In this document: piece by piece, positions 52,330 to 62,202 of the stretch
Position numbering within the stretch: the first letter of the stretch is position 1
Layout of the letters: every line of letters starts with the position of its first letter
DNA from: Pigmentibacter ruber
GTDB taxonomy: Bacteria; Bdellovibrionota_B; Oligoflexia; Silvanigrellales; Silvanigrellaceae
Direction of reading: 5' to 3'
Assembly (NCBI RefSeq): GCF_009792895.1
Contig: NZ_WSSC01000005.1
Span: 62,001 to 126,000, forward strand
Length of the DNA stretch: 64,000 bases
Program-made: the position numbers and the translations under genes
Notes under the pieces: generated by a model
What the model was told of the DNA's origin: nothing
Database searches by the model: none
The model's input: the letters and a program-made list of their open reading frames with translations, nothing else

Positions 52330-53337
52330 TTAATACAAAATAGTTTGATCCATTGTCATCGCGTTAAAGTAATTGTAAGTCATGTAATAATCGCCATTGT
52401 CACCAACTTCTGAGCTCCAAGAATTTCTAATTTTTAATAGTTGTTGATTATCATCATATCCAATTACAATCACTTCATGTCCAGCATTTGTTCTGACACA
52501 ACGATTTCTTGAATCTTGTGGTTGATAGCAAGCCCATAAGCCACCTCTGTTTTGAGTAGCTTGACTTCCATCATTATTAATCATTTTTGTTCCAAAATCT
52601 GAATTATAAAGAAAACCAATTAGAACTCTATGTCCTGCGGCTAATGCTTGTCTTATAGCGTTTAAATCTGGTTTTGTATTTGTAGTTTGAATTTTATCAC
52701 TAAAATCTTTATAACTTTGTTTAGTATATTGATTTATATCAACTGTTTGATTTGGATTTGGATATTTTGAACCAAAGCAGTAATTTTTAGCAATGATACC
52801 ATATTTTTTTAGAGGCTGGATGATGTCATTTGCTGTCCATGCACCATTCCAATAATTATTTCCTAAAGTTTTTGTTAATGCTAATGCACATTGTTGATCT
52901 ATATAGTCACCAATTCCAAATCTAGCATCTAATGCAGCAGTAGAAGAGAATGTAACGCATGTACCATAACGACCTTGATCTAAAACTGGTACATTAGCCA
53001 TTTTTAAATCAACAGCGTTTGTTGATTGAGAAAATCTAACGATCCCTCGACTATAGTCTCTCTCTCCGCCACGGAAAAGCATAAAATAGTATGCATAATT
53101 TATTTTTTGTTCCATTTTTGGTGTTATTTCAACATTCATGAATGAGATTTCTTTTTTGTTATCAAAATGAAATATAGGATTGAATCCTCCTTGAGGGTCA
53201 TTTTTTTCAACACTTAAAGTAACGGATCCATTTATATTTACATAGTCAGAAATGACTGAAGCAGATTGTGCTCTAGCAAGAAATGGAACTAAAGTAAAAA
53301 TACTTAAAATTGAGACAAATTTTCCGGAAAAACGCAT
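52330..53337 (-). CDS. secreted papain-like (C1) cysteine protease
   Basis: A signal peptide (MRFSGKFVSILSIFTLVPFL then ARA) leads a 335-residue product. The papain triad is visible: VPVLDQGRYGTCVTFSS with Gln121 and Cys127, NAGHEVIVIGYDD with His287, and KIRNSWSSEVGDNGDYYMTY with Asn305. The segment after Cys is VTFS where papains have WAFS. About 100 residues between signal and Cys may form a short propeptide domain. AAGGAG precedes ATG 53337 and a clear terminator follows. Probably exported; substrate unknown. Confidence 0.87.
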   Translation of the reverse strand: MRFSGKFVSILSIFTLVPFLARAQSASVISDYVNINGSVTLSVEKNDPQGGFNPIFHFDNKKEISFMNVEITPKMEQKINYAYYFMLFRGGERDYSRGIVRFSQSTNAVDLKMANVPVLDQGRYGTCVTFSSTAALDARFGIGDYIDQQCALALTKTLGNNYWNGAWTANDIIQPLKKYGIIAKNYCFGSKYPNPNQTVDINQYTKQSYKDFSDKIQTTNTKPDLNAIRQALAAGHRVLIGFLYNSDFGTKMINNDGSQATQNRGGLWACYQPQDSRNRCVRTNAGHEVIVIGYDDNQQLLKIRNSWSSEVGDNGDYYMTYNYFNAMTMDQTILY

Positions 53338-53558
53338 AATTTTCTCCTTATATTTAGCGTTAATGGAACCAAAATTCTTTGGATTTTTATTTCGTCTTGA
53401 TCTTTAGTAATTGAAGGAGGCAGTAGGAAAAAATATTCCAATTTGTAAATTGAAAATTAATTTTATAGGAATTTTTTTATTATAATTGAAAAGGTTTTAT
53501 TACATTATATAATAAAACCAAATTTTTTAATAAATATTAAAAATTAAGAGATGAGAAA

Positions 53559-55382
53559 TTAAAACTCAAAATTTAGGCATGAAACATCTTCAGAGAAAAC
53601 ATTTGCTAAATAAGCTTTAGCTTCAGGTAATATGTGATGAGCAAAGAATTTTGCAGTTTTAATTTTATTATTATAAAACTTTTTGTCGCTTGTGGACAAT
53701 TTATTATTTTTTAAGGAGTTTTGGGAAACAACTGCTTGCTCAAGCAGAAGGCCACTTATTATTGTATGCCCGAATGCCATCATAAAAGGATAAGCGTTCA
53801 AGATAGCCGCATGTTTATCCCCTTTTTTTGCTAATTCACCCATGTGCATTGCTGCTTTGCCAATCTTATTTACATAATCTCCTAATAATTGGACTTCTTT
53901 AGATATTTCGGCATTTTCCTTATTCGTTTCGATAAAGCTGACATGTCTTTGAATCCATTTCATAAAAATAGCACCATCTTCCATCCGCATTTTTCTTCCA
54001 ACCAAATCAAGTGCTTGTATGCCATTCGTACCTTCATAAATTGAAGTAATTTTAGAATCTCTAAGTAATTGTTCTACTGGATAATCTTTTGTAAAACCAT
54101 ACCCACCATAAGTTTGAATAGATTGAATGATTGATTGAAATCCCATGTCTGTGCACCAAGACTTCATAATAGGTGTGAGTAACTCTAAAAATCCATGTGC
54201 CGTTTTCTTGTCTTTGTCATTTAAAGCATGTTGTGATTCGTCATGCATAAGTGCAGTGGTGTAACAAAGAGCACGCATTCCTTCGACTAAACTTCTTTGG
54301 CGAAGAAGCATTCTTTTCACATCAGGATGATTTACGATAGCAATGCGAGGAGGATTTTCATTTCCTTTTTTAACTGCAATATCTACTCCTTGAATTCTTT
54401 CTTTCGCATACTGCTCTGCATTTAGAAAAGCTACTGATGCTTGCCCTAGTCCCTGTAAACCGACACCAATTCTAGCTTCATTCATCATTAAAAACATATA
54501 ATTGATGCCTTGATTTTCTTTTCCAATAAGAAATCCTTGGCATTGGTCATTATCACCAAAGCTCATGAGACAAGTTGAATTTCCATGGATTCCCATTTTC
54601 TCTTCTAATGAAATGCAATATAAATCATTTTTTTCTGTTACTTTACCTGTATCTTTATCGAAGCGAAATTTAGGAACCAAAAATAAGCTAACGCCCTCAA
54701 TACCGTTTGGAGCACCTTCTATTCTTGCTAATACTAAATGCAGAATGTTTTCGGTGAAATCGTTTTCTCCACCAGAAATCCATTGTTTTACACCTTTAAT
54801 GGAAAAAGAACCATCTTTGTTTCTTTTTGCCGTTGAACGTAAATCCCCTACAGCACTTCCCGCAGAAGGCTCTGTTAGACACATTGTTCCTGTCCAAAAT
54901 CCTTCAGCAATTTTAGGGATACATGTTTTTCTCATCCAGTCTTCACCAAAGTGATAAACAACATGTGAAGCAGATCTTGTTAAGCCTGGATACATAGTAA
55001 AGGCTTGATTTGCACTAGAAAATATTTCCATAAAAACAGAAGCAACAATACCTGGAGCTTGAATGCCACCAGCTTCTTGCGAATCTGCAAGAGTTAGAAA
55101 GCCATTTTCAACAAACTGTTTGTATGCTTCTTTTGTGCCTGGTGGAGTAGTTACCTCTTTTGTTTCTTTATTATGTATGCACCCAATCCTATCACCAACT
55201 TTGTTTAGAGGGCCTAAGTTTTGATTGCATAATGTAATAGCAGAAGTTAACATTTCTCCAACTGATTCAATTGAATGATCCGAAAAATAAGGGATATCAA
55301 ATAATTTTTGGATTTTAAGATATTCAAATAATACAAACTCAATTTCTCTTCTGTCAATCATAAAGGAACTTGTAGCGGCCAT
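53559..55382 (-). CDS. acyl-CoA dehydrogenase, long type
   Basis: FAD enzyme oxidising acyl-CoA in beta-oxidation. The family motifs are clear: TGTMCLTEPSAGSAVGDLRS, GVKQWISGGENDF, RIGVGLQGLGQASVAFLNA, QTYGGYGFTKDYPVEQLLRD and SIYEGTNGIQALDLVGRKM. A C-terminal domain beyond residue 470 gives the 607-residue length of the AidB-unlike large bacterial type. ATG 55382 is preferred over 55391: AGGAG abuts the latter but lies 9 bp before the former. No other beta-oxidation gene adjoins. Confidence 0.9.
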   Translation of the reverse strand: MAATSSFMIDRREIEFVLFEYLKIQKLFDIPYFSDHSIESVGEMLTSAITLCNQNLGPLNKVGDRIGCIHNKETKEVTTPPGTKEAYKQFVENGFLTLADSQEAGGIQAPGIVASVFMEIFSSANQAFTMYPGLTRSASHVVYHFGEDWMRKTCIPKIAEGFWTGTMCLTEPSAGSAVGDLRSTAKRNKDGSFSIKGVKQWISGGENDFTENILHLVLARIEGAPNGIEGVSLFLVPKFRFDKDTGKVTEKNDLYCISLEEKMGIHGNSTCLMSFGDNDQCQGFLIGKENQGINYMFLMMNEARIGVGLQGLGQASVAFLNAEQYAKERIQGVDIAVKKGNENPPRIAIVNHPDVKRMLLRQRSLVEGMRALCYTTALMHDESQHALNDKDKKTAHGFLELLTPIMKSWCTDMGFQSIIQSIQTYGGYGFTKDYPVEQLLRDSKITSIYEGTNGIQALDLVGRKMRMEDGAIFMKWIQRHVSFIETNKENAEISKEVQLLGDYVNKIGKAAMHMGELAKKGDKHAAILNAYPFMMAFGHTIISGLLLEQAVVSQNSLKNNKLSTSDKKFYNNKIKTAKFFAHHILPEAKAYLANVFSEDVSCLNFEF

Positions 55383-55442
55383 TAGTGACATCTCCTAAGA
55401 AAAAGCAAAATCATTAAAAATTCAAAAAGGAAAACCTCTAGA

Positions 55443-57005
55443 TTAATTTGAATCTTTTTCAGTCGCAAGCCACTTATCATCAGAATCTTCTAAGATAATT
55501 GAAGCAAATTGTGATGAATATTCAGAGTCAGATTTTAACGAAGCAAAATCTGAATCAAATCTTGCAAGTTCAATTAGTTTTTTATCTTCAATAAGTGCAA
55601 GTTTCAAGTTTTGTAAAGCTTCACTTTTTTTTCCAAGTAGGGCAAGCATACAAGCTTTATTGTAGATGTAAATAGCAGTATTTGGCTTTATTTTAAGAGC
55701 TGTTTCAAAATCATTTAGTGCATTTAAGTAATCTGTTTTTTTATAGTATGAAATCCCTCTCTCTGCGAAAATATCATCCTTCGATTGATCTAGTGCAATA
55801 GCTTTACTGAACATATCTATAGAATCATCATAGCGTTTCTGGTTTCTGAAAATTTCTCCAAAAATTGTGTAAGATAAAGAGAAATTAGGTTGTTCTTTTA
55901 TTAAATATTTCAGAGCATTTTCTACAATATATAATGCATTTTGTTTTTTATATTCTGTAACTAATGAAACAAAGAACTGTTTGTTTTCATAAGCTGTTTC
56001 AGCTGAGTAAACAGCAGCAGTTGCTGCGTCGGAGTGATTTTTGTTTTTAAAGTGAGCCATTGACATATGCGCATAAACTAACGAGAAAGCGGTTTTATTT
56101 ATATAGGTATGTTTACTTAGAGTTGCTAAAAGTTTATTTAAATTATCAAGAGACATTTTATACTTATTTTGTAAACTATATTGCATTACAGCTAATTGTA
56201 ATCTAGATTCAATATCATTACCTAATGCAATGGCTTTTTCAAATGCATATGATGCCATTTCAAAATTTTTCAGCATAAGATAGGATAAAGCTGTTTTATG
56301 CCATAACCATCTATCAGGATAATTTTCTGAAAATTCTTTTAACATACTTGCAGAAATTTCTGGTTGATAGAGTTTTGTAAAAGCTATGGCCACTGATTGA
56401 GAAATATCATCAGTTGATGCTCCATTTTGTAAAGCAAATTTAGCATTTTCTATTGCTTCAGTTGGTTTTTTTTCAGCAAATAATCTAGCTTTTTCTATAT
56501 AAGAATCTAAATGATTTGGATATTGATTGAGAGCTTCGAGATATAACTGTTCAGCAGCTTTAGCTTGTCCTGAGTAATATAAGATATCCGCTTTAGCAAA
56601 TAACACTTTTGGTCTGTTAGGTGCTAATTCGTATGCTTCAGTCACTAGTTCCACACTTTTTTGCAATTCATATGGGTGTCTTAAACCTTGTGAAACCTGG
56701 ATTTGAATAAGTTTTGAAAGTTCTATATAAGCATCTATGTCATTGGGATTTAATCTTATACATTCTATTAATAACTTTTCTGCTTTATTTTGTTCTCCAG
56801 GAAGAGCATTTATTAAGATAGCTTTTGCTTCTTTAAATAGTTTTTTTGCTATTTCAGTATCATTTTTTTGTTGTTTTTTATTCGTTGAATTATTTAAGTT
56901 AGCAAATTTCTGGATATCATTTTCATTTAAGTCATTAGCATAAGTTAACAACTCTATGTTAATACTGTTGCATAATATGCTTAAAGAAATAATTTTTTTT
57001 AGCAA
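55443..57005 (-). CDS. exported tetratricopeptide-repeat protein
   Basis: The 520-residue product has a probable signal peptide (KKIISLSILCNSINIELLTY) and about nine to ten TPR units spread over residues 50-495, for example KAEKLLIECIRLNPNDIDAY, EQLYLEALNQYPNHLDSYIE and YLNALNDFETALKIKPNTAI. It is likely a periplasmic scaffold. The start is TTG 57005 with AAGGA 7 bp upstream. It lies 60 bp upstream of the acyl-CoA dehydrogenase gene on the same strand, so co-transcription is possible. No enzymatic motif is seen. Confidence 0.78.
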   Translation of the reverse strand: MLKKIISLSILCNSINIELLTYANDLNENDIQKFANLNNSTNKKQQKNDTEIAKKLFKEAKAILINALPGEQNKAEKLLIECIRLNPNDIDAYIELSKLIQIQVSQGLRHPYELQKSVELVTEAYELAPNRPKVLFAKADILYYSGQAKAAEQLYLEALNQYPNHLDSYIEKARLFAEKKPTEAIENAKFALQNGASTDDISQSVAIAFTKLYQPEISASMLKEFSENYPDRWLWHKTALSYLMLKNFEMASYAFEKAIALGNDIESRLQLAVMQYSLQNKYKMSLDNLNKLLATLSKHTYINKTAFSLVYAHMSMAHFKNKNHSDAATAAVYSAETAYENKQFFVSLVTEYKKQNALYIVENALKYLIKEQPNFSLSYTIFGEIFRNQKRYDDSIDMFSKAIALDQSKDDIFAERGISYYKKTDYLNALNDFETALKIKPNTAIYIYNKACMLALLGKKSEALQNLKLALIEDKKLIELARFDSDFASLKSDSEYSSQFASIILEDSDDKWLATEKDSN

Positions 57006-57196
57006 ACAATATCCTTCCTCAGCATGGGTGAATTCTATAAGCGGTATTCTCCCTATTGTGCATATCGACTTATTTGATGAATTATTAAGTTTTGTGTTAT
57101 GAGGATTAGCTAGTTGAAATTATTGAAATTTTAACCTTATGATCATATTGGCTTAAAATTTCCTAGTATTCGTTATATATTTCATAGAGAGTATAA

Positions 57197-57865
57197 ATGG
57201 CTAGAAATATTGTTTTTATTTTGGGTTATTATTTTTATTTATTGCTTGTGAAGACCTGCAAAGTTCGTCTAGTAGGATTTGATAACGTTGAAGAATATTG
57301 GCGGCAGAAAAAAAATGTAGTTTTTTGTTGCCCGCATAATGCAATATTAGCTTGTTTTATAGGGGTAGATTCTGTTCACAGACCAAATGTGGTACTGATT
57401 TCTAGTTTAAGTCAAGATGGTGAACTTGTTGCAAAATTACTCATAAAAAGAAGATTCGAAATGATTCGCGGTTCATCTAATAGAGGAGGAAAAAAAGCCC
57501 TTCTCGAATTACAAAAAGCTGCAAAATTAGGAAAAAGTGTGGGAATAGCTTTTGATGGCCCCAAAGGCCCTCCATTTGTTCCAAAGCGTGGAATTGTTGC
57601 ATGCGCAAGAGTTGTAGATGGCCCCATTTTTTTTATCCATGCCCATGTTACAGGAAGTCGAATTTGGGGATTAAAAAAAGCGATACGAGTAAATTCTTGG
57701 GACAGATTTTTAGTTCCTTTACCTTTTTCAAAAATTTCAGTTCATTTTGAAAAAATCCCTGATAAAACTGAAGTCAATTTTTCTGACGATGAGCAATATG
57801 AAAAATTTGTTTTAAAAACTGTAGAAGAAAGAACCACTGAGTTATATAAACATATTTATAAATAA
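57197..57865 (+). CDS. DUF374 lysophospholipid acyltransferase-like protein
   Basis: A 222-residue, membrane-associated protein with an N-terminal hydrophobic helix. DUF374 features are VVFCCPHNAILACFIG (acyltransferase His with a hydrophobic context), GSSNRGGKKALLELQKAAKL, GIAFDGPKGPPFVPKRGIVA and the RVNSWDRFLVPLPFSKISVH end. Such proteins are LpxL/PlsC-related and acylate a lipid; the exact substrate is unknown. It is a single gene converging on the second FG-GAP-like lipoprotein gene. Confidence 0.83.
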   Translation: MARNIVFILGYYFYLLLVKTCKVRLVGFDNVEEYWRQKKNVVFCCPHNAILACFIGVDSVHRPNVVLISSLSQDGELVAKLLIKRRFEMIRGSSNRGGKKALLELQKAAKLGKSVGIAFDGPKGPPFVPKRGIVACARVVDGPIFFIHAHVTGSRIWGLKKAIRVNSWDRFLVPLPFSKISVHFEKIPDKTEVNFSDDEQYEKFVLKTVEERTTELYKHIYK

Positions 57866-57871
57866 AAATTT

Positions 57872-59974
57872 TTAATCTGTTTTTTGAACAAAAATTGTTT
57901 GAGATTCTTTGTTTTTATTAACAACATCATTAATATCTAATATATAAAATCCTTGATATTGATTAGTTATATTTGATTTTTTAAAGAGAATAATTTTATC
58001 TTTTAATTTAATTGAATAATCTATAAGTTGAATATCATTTTTAGGTATTGAAGATAATAATTCAGTAAGAGAACCAGTCTCAATAACAGAATATTTAGTT
58101 GTATCTAGTATGTCATAATTACCATCTTTTTTTAGAAAGTATAGTTCATCATTATTAGATTTAGGAACTATAAACGCACTAAAAACATTGTTTACATAAT
58201 TTTTATCAAGAGTTTTTTCAATTAAATAATTTCCATTATGCCCAGAATATGTCCCACTAATTACACTTGAAGCTTTAAGAATGTTTCCATTATCATCTAT
58301 AAATCGAATATCCCAAATACCATTCCAAATATTCCCAATTTGATTAATACTATTTTTATTTTCACCAAATGCGAGGAGTTTTTTACCTGAATTAAAAGCA
58401 TCAGTAGGATTACTACTTATCCAGTCTCGAGCCCCCCAATATTCGTATACAGTACCAAGACCAACAAATAATCCACTTTTATTAGACAAAAGTCTAAAAC
58501 TTCCTTGTGATTCAGTGAGTATTAATGTGCTATTATTCATTGAACTAAAAGCATTAATAAACTTTATTTTCGTTTTGTTTAGATCAGAAAGTATATTGCA
58601 AATAGTAAATTTAAAATTATTTGTAATATTTCCAGATTGAATTTTTTGATCAGAACAATTTTCATTTAATATGTTTTTATTTTCTGTTATTGGTAAAGTA
58701 GCTACAGTTATGCTTGATCCAAATAAGTCACCATCTTTTAATCCAAATGTCATTCCAATATTTTCTTTAGATTTTCCGCCAATTAATTCAAGACATTTAT
58801 TTCCATCTAAATCACATTTAAAGATAGATCCTGTTTTATTATTATCTTGATCTTTTCTGCCTTCAGCACCTATATAAATATAATTGTCAAAAACAATTAA
58901 ACTAGAGCCAAAGCGGTCTCCATTTTCAAGAATAATTTCATGTTTTTTCTGGTTCTTTACTCCAAATAACTCAATACATTCTTCACCATTAGTGTTGCAA
59001 CGAAAAACTGCTCCAATATTTTCAGAATTAATTCCAGATAAAAGACTACTTTTTCTTCCAGGTGCTCCTATATAAAGATATTCATTATTTCCATAAATAC
59101 TAGATCCAAATTGGTCATTATTATTTAAGTTTAAATTAGTTATATTAAACTCTTTGCATTTTTTTCCTGATATTTCGCAAATAAAAGCAGTTCCAGACTC
59201 TTTATTTCTATTATTTGCACCAAAATAAATAAATTTTTGTGTTAAGTAAATACTTGACCCAAAATTATCATTTGGCAAAAGTTTGATATCAGGATTTCCA
59301 ATTTTACCGCCTATAAATTCACTTCCACTAGTTAAAGTAATATTAAATTTAAATATTGCTCCTATATCATCATTTTGTCTAATTGTATTTAGGTAACTAT
59401 CTCTCCCTGTAGCTCCAATATATATATTATCTTTTGTTGCAAAAAGACTTGAACCAAATCTATCATTTGAAACTAGATTAATAGAACTTAAATTGATTAA
59501 TTCACAAATTTTTCCTAACAAGTCGCATTTATAAATTGCGCCATTAGATGATTTTGGATCATGCCTTGAGAATTGATCATAACCTGGTTTATATTTTGCA
59601 CCAATGTAAATAAAGCTTTGATTAGCAGCTACACTTGAAGCAAAATGTTCGCCCTTTAATATGCTGATTACTTCATTTGGTTTTTCAAGATATTGTTGTA
59701 AATCCAAATTGCCGCCAATATATTCTAAGCATTTTGAACCATCAACTTGGCATCTAAAAACAGCACCTTTACCGGCTCTGCCTTCAGCGCCAATTAATAA
59801 ATAATTTTGCATGTCTTGTTTAGGATTCATATCAATTGTAGCAACTGAAATATTAGAAGAACTACCATTTATATTTGATTGTCCATTTTTTAGTGAACAG
59901 CTGTATAGTGTAACTGCTCCTATCCATACTGAAAGATTTCTTATACCTAACAGTTTTTTATGGACATAAAACAT
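57872..59974 (-). CDS. large six-repeat FG-GAP-like lipoprotein with extra C-terminal domain
   Basis: Paralogue of the 27953 lipoprotein. ATG 59974 has GGAGG 5 bp upstream and gives a lipoprotein signal with lipobox LYSC (Cys26). About six repeats at residues 55-435 follow the same pattern: IYIGA-x-GR, GAVFRC-x3-G-x2-C-x-E, and D-x-FGSSL. Repeats 2 and 4 lack the GG strand and repeat 3 lacks its cysteine pair. Residues 440-700 form a different C-terminal region with no recognised family, including GLFVGLGTVYEYWGARDWIS and a late strand-rich part. It is anchored in the envelope; a binding role is inferred. Confidence 0.75.
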   Translation of the reverse strand: MFYVHKKLLGIRNLSVWIGAVTLYSCSLKNGQSNINGSSSNISVATIDMNPKQDMQNYLLIGAEGRAGKGAVFRCQVDGSKCLEYIGGNLDLQQYLEKPNEVISILKGEHFASSVAANQSFIYIGAKYKPGYDQFSRHDPKSSNGAIYKCDLLGKICELINLSSINLVSNDRFGSSLFATKDNIYIGATGRDSYLNTIRQNDDIGAIFKFNITLTSGSEFIGGKIGNPDIKLLPNDNFGSSIYLTQKFIYFGANNRNKESGTAFICEISGKKCKEFNITNLNLNNNDQFGSSIYGNNEYLYIGAPGRKSSLLSGINSENIGAVFRCNTNGEECIELFGVKNQKKHEIILENGDRFGSSLIVFDNYIYIGAEGRKDQDNNKTGSIFKCDLDGNKCLELIGGKSKENIGMTFGLKDGDLFGSSITVATLPITENKNILNENCSDQKIQSGNITNNFKFTICNILSDLNKTKIKFINAFSSMNNSTLILTESQGSFRLLSNKSGLFVGLGTVYEYWGARDWISSNPTDAFNSGKKLLAFGENKNSINQIGNIWNGIWDIRFIDDNGNILKASSVISGTYSGHNGNYLIEKTLDKNYVNNVFSAFIVPKSNNDELYFLKKDGNYDILDTTKYSVIETGSLTELLSSIPKNDIQLIDYSIKLKDKIILFKKSNITNQYQGFYILDINDVVNKNKESQTIFVQKTD

Positions 59975-60186
59975 GAATCCTCCAAGAAAGAAAAGCAATT
60001 CTTTACTTGTTCGGTTTCTTTAATGTATAACTTAAGTGATTTAAATTAATATAAAAAAAGGTAATTATTTATAATATCTTAAAAAAATATTCCAGTTATT
60101 AATTATGCTCTAAATAATTTTTGAAAGAGTATTAGTTGAGAAGATTCTAAGTTATTTAAGAGATTTTAGTTAATAGTATAAATATT

Positions 60187-61665
60187 TTATACTTTTTTAA
60201 ATTTAGCTAAATCTGCTAACATATATATTTGGCCTTGGATTGATTTTTGAAAATCGCTAAGTAACAAACTTTCATTTTCTGAATGAGCATTGGTATAGGG
60301 ATCTTCAACACCAACTAAGATAGCAGGAATTCCGCCAAAAGCTTCAGTTAGTGGTTGTACAAACGGTATACTTGCGCCGCAGCCTATAAATTGTGTTGTA
60401 TGTTTGTAAGCTTTTTCTAAAGAACGAGCTGCAATTTGATAAACTTCTTCATTTGGGTTTGATATTGACCACCAATTACTTGCGGATTCTGGTGTTACTT
60501 TTAACCTGAATCCAGGGGGGCATACACTTTCAATATGTTTAGTTAGTTTTTGCAAAATATCTTGCGGATTCATATTTGGTACAATTCGAATAGAGACACG
60601 AGCCCATGCTGAGTCTTGGATGATGTTACTTACTAGTTTTTTAGAACCACTTTGAATTGCATTAATGCTTAAAGATGGATATCTCCACAACTTTTCAGCA
60701 AATTCAGTTTCTTTCGCTGTAAAGGGAAGTCCATTTAGCAATCCAGTTGCTCCGCGAGCTATATTTTCCATTTTTAATTTTGCAAAATTTTCTTTTTCTA
60801 ATTCAGTTAAAATTTTTAGTTCGTCTAAAATACCCTTGACTTTGATGTTACCTTTTTCATCCATCAAAGTAGATAAAATTTGTGTTAGGGCAAAAACAGG
60901 ATCAGGTAAAATTCCTCCCCACAATCCTGAATGCACAGGATGATCTAAAGCTGAAACTTCAATATCAACAGCTACAAGTCCTCTTAGAGCAGTTGTAATG
61001 CTTGGAATTCCTGAGTCAACATTTGCGCAATCTGTTACGATAATGCTATCTGCTTTTAATTTTTCTTTATGCGTTCGTACAAATTGTCCCAGATTATTAC
61101 TACCTATTTCTTCTTCTCCCTCAATGATAACTTTTACATTAACAGGAAGTTCGCCTATTGTTTTTAAATAAGCTGAAATAGCGGCTGTATGTGCAATAAT
61201 GCCTGCTTTATCATCTGCAGTTCCCCGACCAAAGAGTCGACCATTTCTTTCTGTAGGAATAAATGGGTTTGAATTCCATTTTTCTTCACGCCCTGGTGGT
61301 TGTACGTCATGATGAGCATATAATAATAAAGTTGGAGCGTCTGGTTTATGCAACCATTCTGCATAAACGTAAGGGTGAACATCATTATTTAAATGTAAAA
61401 TTTCAACATTTTCTAAGCCTGCTGTTTGTAAGCATTCAGCGGTTGCCTCTGCACTAAGCTTTACTTCTTTGGGATCAAACCCCTGTAAACTTACGCTAGG
61501 TATTTTTACAAGTTTTTTTAATTCTTCATATTCTTTTGCAATATTTTTTTCGCTATATTCAATGGCTTTTAATGTAGAAGAACTCGGTGCTGTTATAAAT
61601 AGAGGCTCGCCTTTTTCATTTTTACAACCACAATTTTTTGAATGGATATGAGGATTATTTGTCAT
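60187..61665 (-). CDS. M20-family dipeptidase
   Basis: A zinc peptidase of the PepV/carnosinase-like type, 492 residues. Metal-site motifs are LLYAHHDVQPPGREEKWNSN, GRGTADDKAGIIAHTAAI, IEGEEEIGS, DSIIVTDCANVDSGIPSI and C-terminal NAHSENES. Dimerisation domain lies around residues 230-390. An odd N-terminal tail, HIHSKNCGCKN, could bind metal. It starts 33 bp after the J-domain gene on the same strand and probably shares its transcript. Confidence 0.89.
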   Translation of the reverse strand: MTNNPHIHSKNCGCKNEKGEPLFITAPSSSTLKAIEYSEKNIAKEYEELKKLVKIPSVSLQGFDPKEVKLSAEATAECLQTAGLENVEILHLNNDVHPYVYAEWLHKPDAPTLLLYAHHDVQPPGREEKWNSNPFIPTERNGRLFGRGTADDKAGIIAHTAAISAYLKTIGELPVNVKVIIEGEEEIGSNNLGQFVRTHKEKLKADSIIVTDCANVDSGIPSITTALRGLVAVDIEVSALDHPVHSGLWGGILPDPVFALTQILSTLMDEKGNIKVKGILDELKILTELEKENFAKLKMENIARGATGLLNGLPFTAKETEFAEKLWRYPSLSINAIQSGSKKLVSNIIQDSAWARVSIRIVPNMNPQDILQKLTKHIESVCPPGFRLKVTPESASNWWSISNPNEEVYQIAARSLEKAYKHTTQFIGCGASIPFVQPLTEAFGGIPAILVGVEDPYTNAHSENESLLLSDFQKSIQGQIYMLADLAKFKKV

Positions 61666-61698
61666 TTTTTAAATCCTTTAAATAAGACTAGGAATTTT

Positions 61699-62100
61699 TT
61701 ATATATTTTTTTTTAATATTTGCCAAGCTTCATTTAAATATTTCATTGCTTCAGGATTATTTTGGCTGTTTTTATCTGGGTGTAAAATTTGTGCTAATAA
61801 TATGTATTTTTCCTTGATTTCTTTTAAATTAACAGGTGCTTGAAGATTTAAAATAGCTAAAGCCCAATCTTTGCTTCCACATTTATATTTTTCTGCATTA
61901 AGTAAACAATTCTCAAAGTTATAAGAATCATTTGATGAATTAGTTTTTAGAAGATTTTGTATATTTAAAATTAGATCTTTTTTTCTTGCGAGTCTTTCTT
62001 GCTTTGCTAATTTTTTTTGCTGCTTTAATTCAGCCTCTTGTTTTTTAGATTGAAAAGAGTCATCGTCAATAAAATCAATATCCATATTGGAAAAGTCCAT
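61699..62100 (-). CDS. J-domain protein with C-terminal J domain
   Basis: A 133-residue protein. Residues 75-132 form a J domain: LQAPVNLKEIKEKYILLAQI, LHPDKNSQNN with the essential HPD, and AMKYLNEAWQIL. Residues 1-70 are charged and coiled-coil-like (many Lys, Gln, Glu), so the J domain is at the C-terminus and not the N-terminus as in DnaJ. It would recruit DnaK to an unknown client. It lies just upstream of the M20 peptidase gene. Confidence 0.82.
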   Translation of the reverse strand: MDFSNMDIDFIDDDSFQSKKQEAELKQQKKLAKQERLARKKDLILNIQNLLKTNSSNDSYNFENCLLNAEKYKCGSKDWALAILNLQAPVNLKEIKEKYILLAQILHPDKNSQNNPEAMKYLNEAWQILKKNI

Positions 62101-62202
62101 TCACTGTTATATGTAATGCTAGAACTGAATACCTTTAAGCTTTTTGAATTTGTTCAGCAAATTGGAAAAGTCCAAACTACTTAAAAGGATATCATAAATA
62201 AT

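Noticed and set aside
60175-60193. Hairpin AGTATAAA/TTTATACT at the M20 stop as a terminator
   Set aside because: No T-run follows on the gene's strand and the stem is only A/T rich; it is probably chance in this composition.
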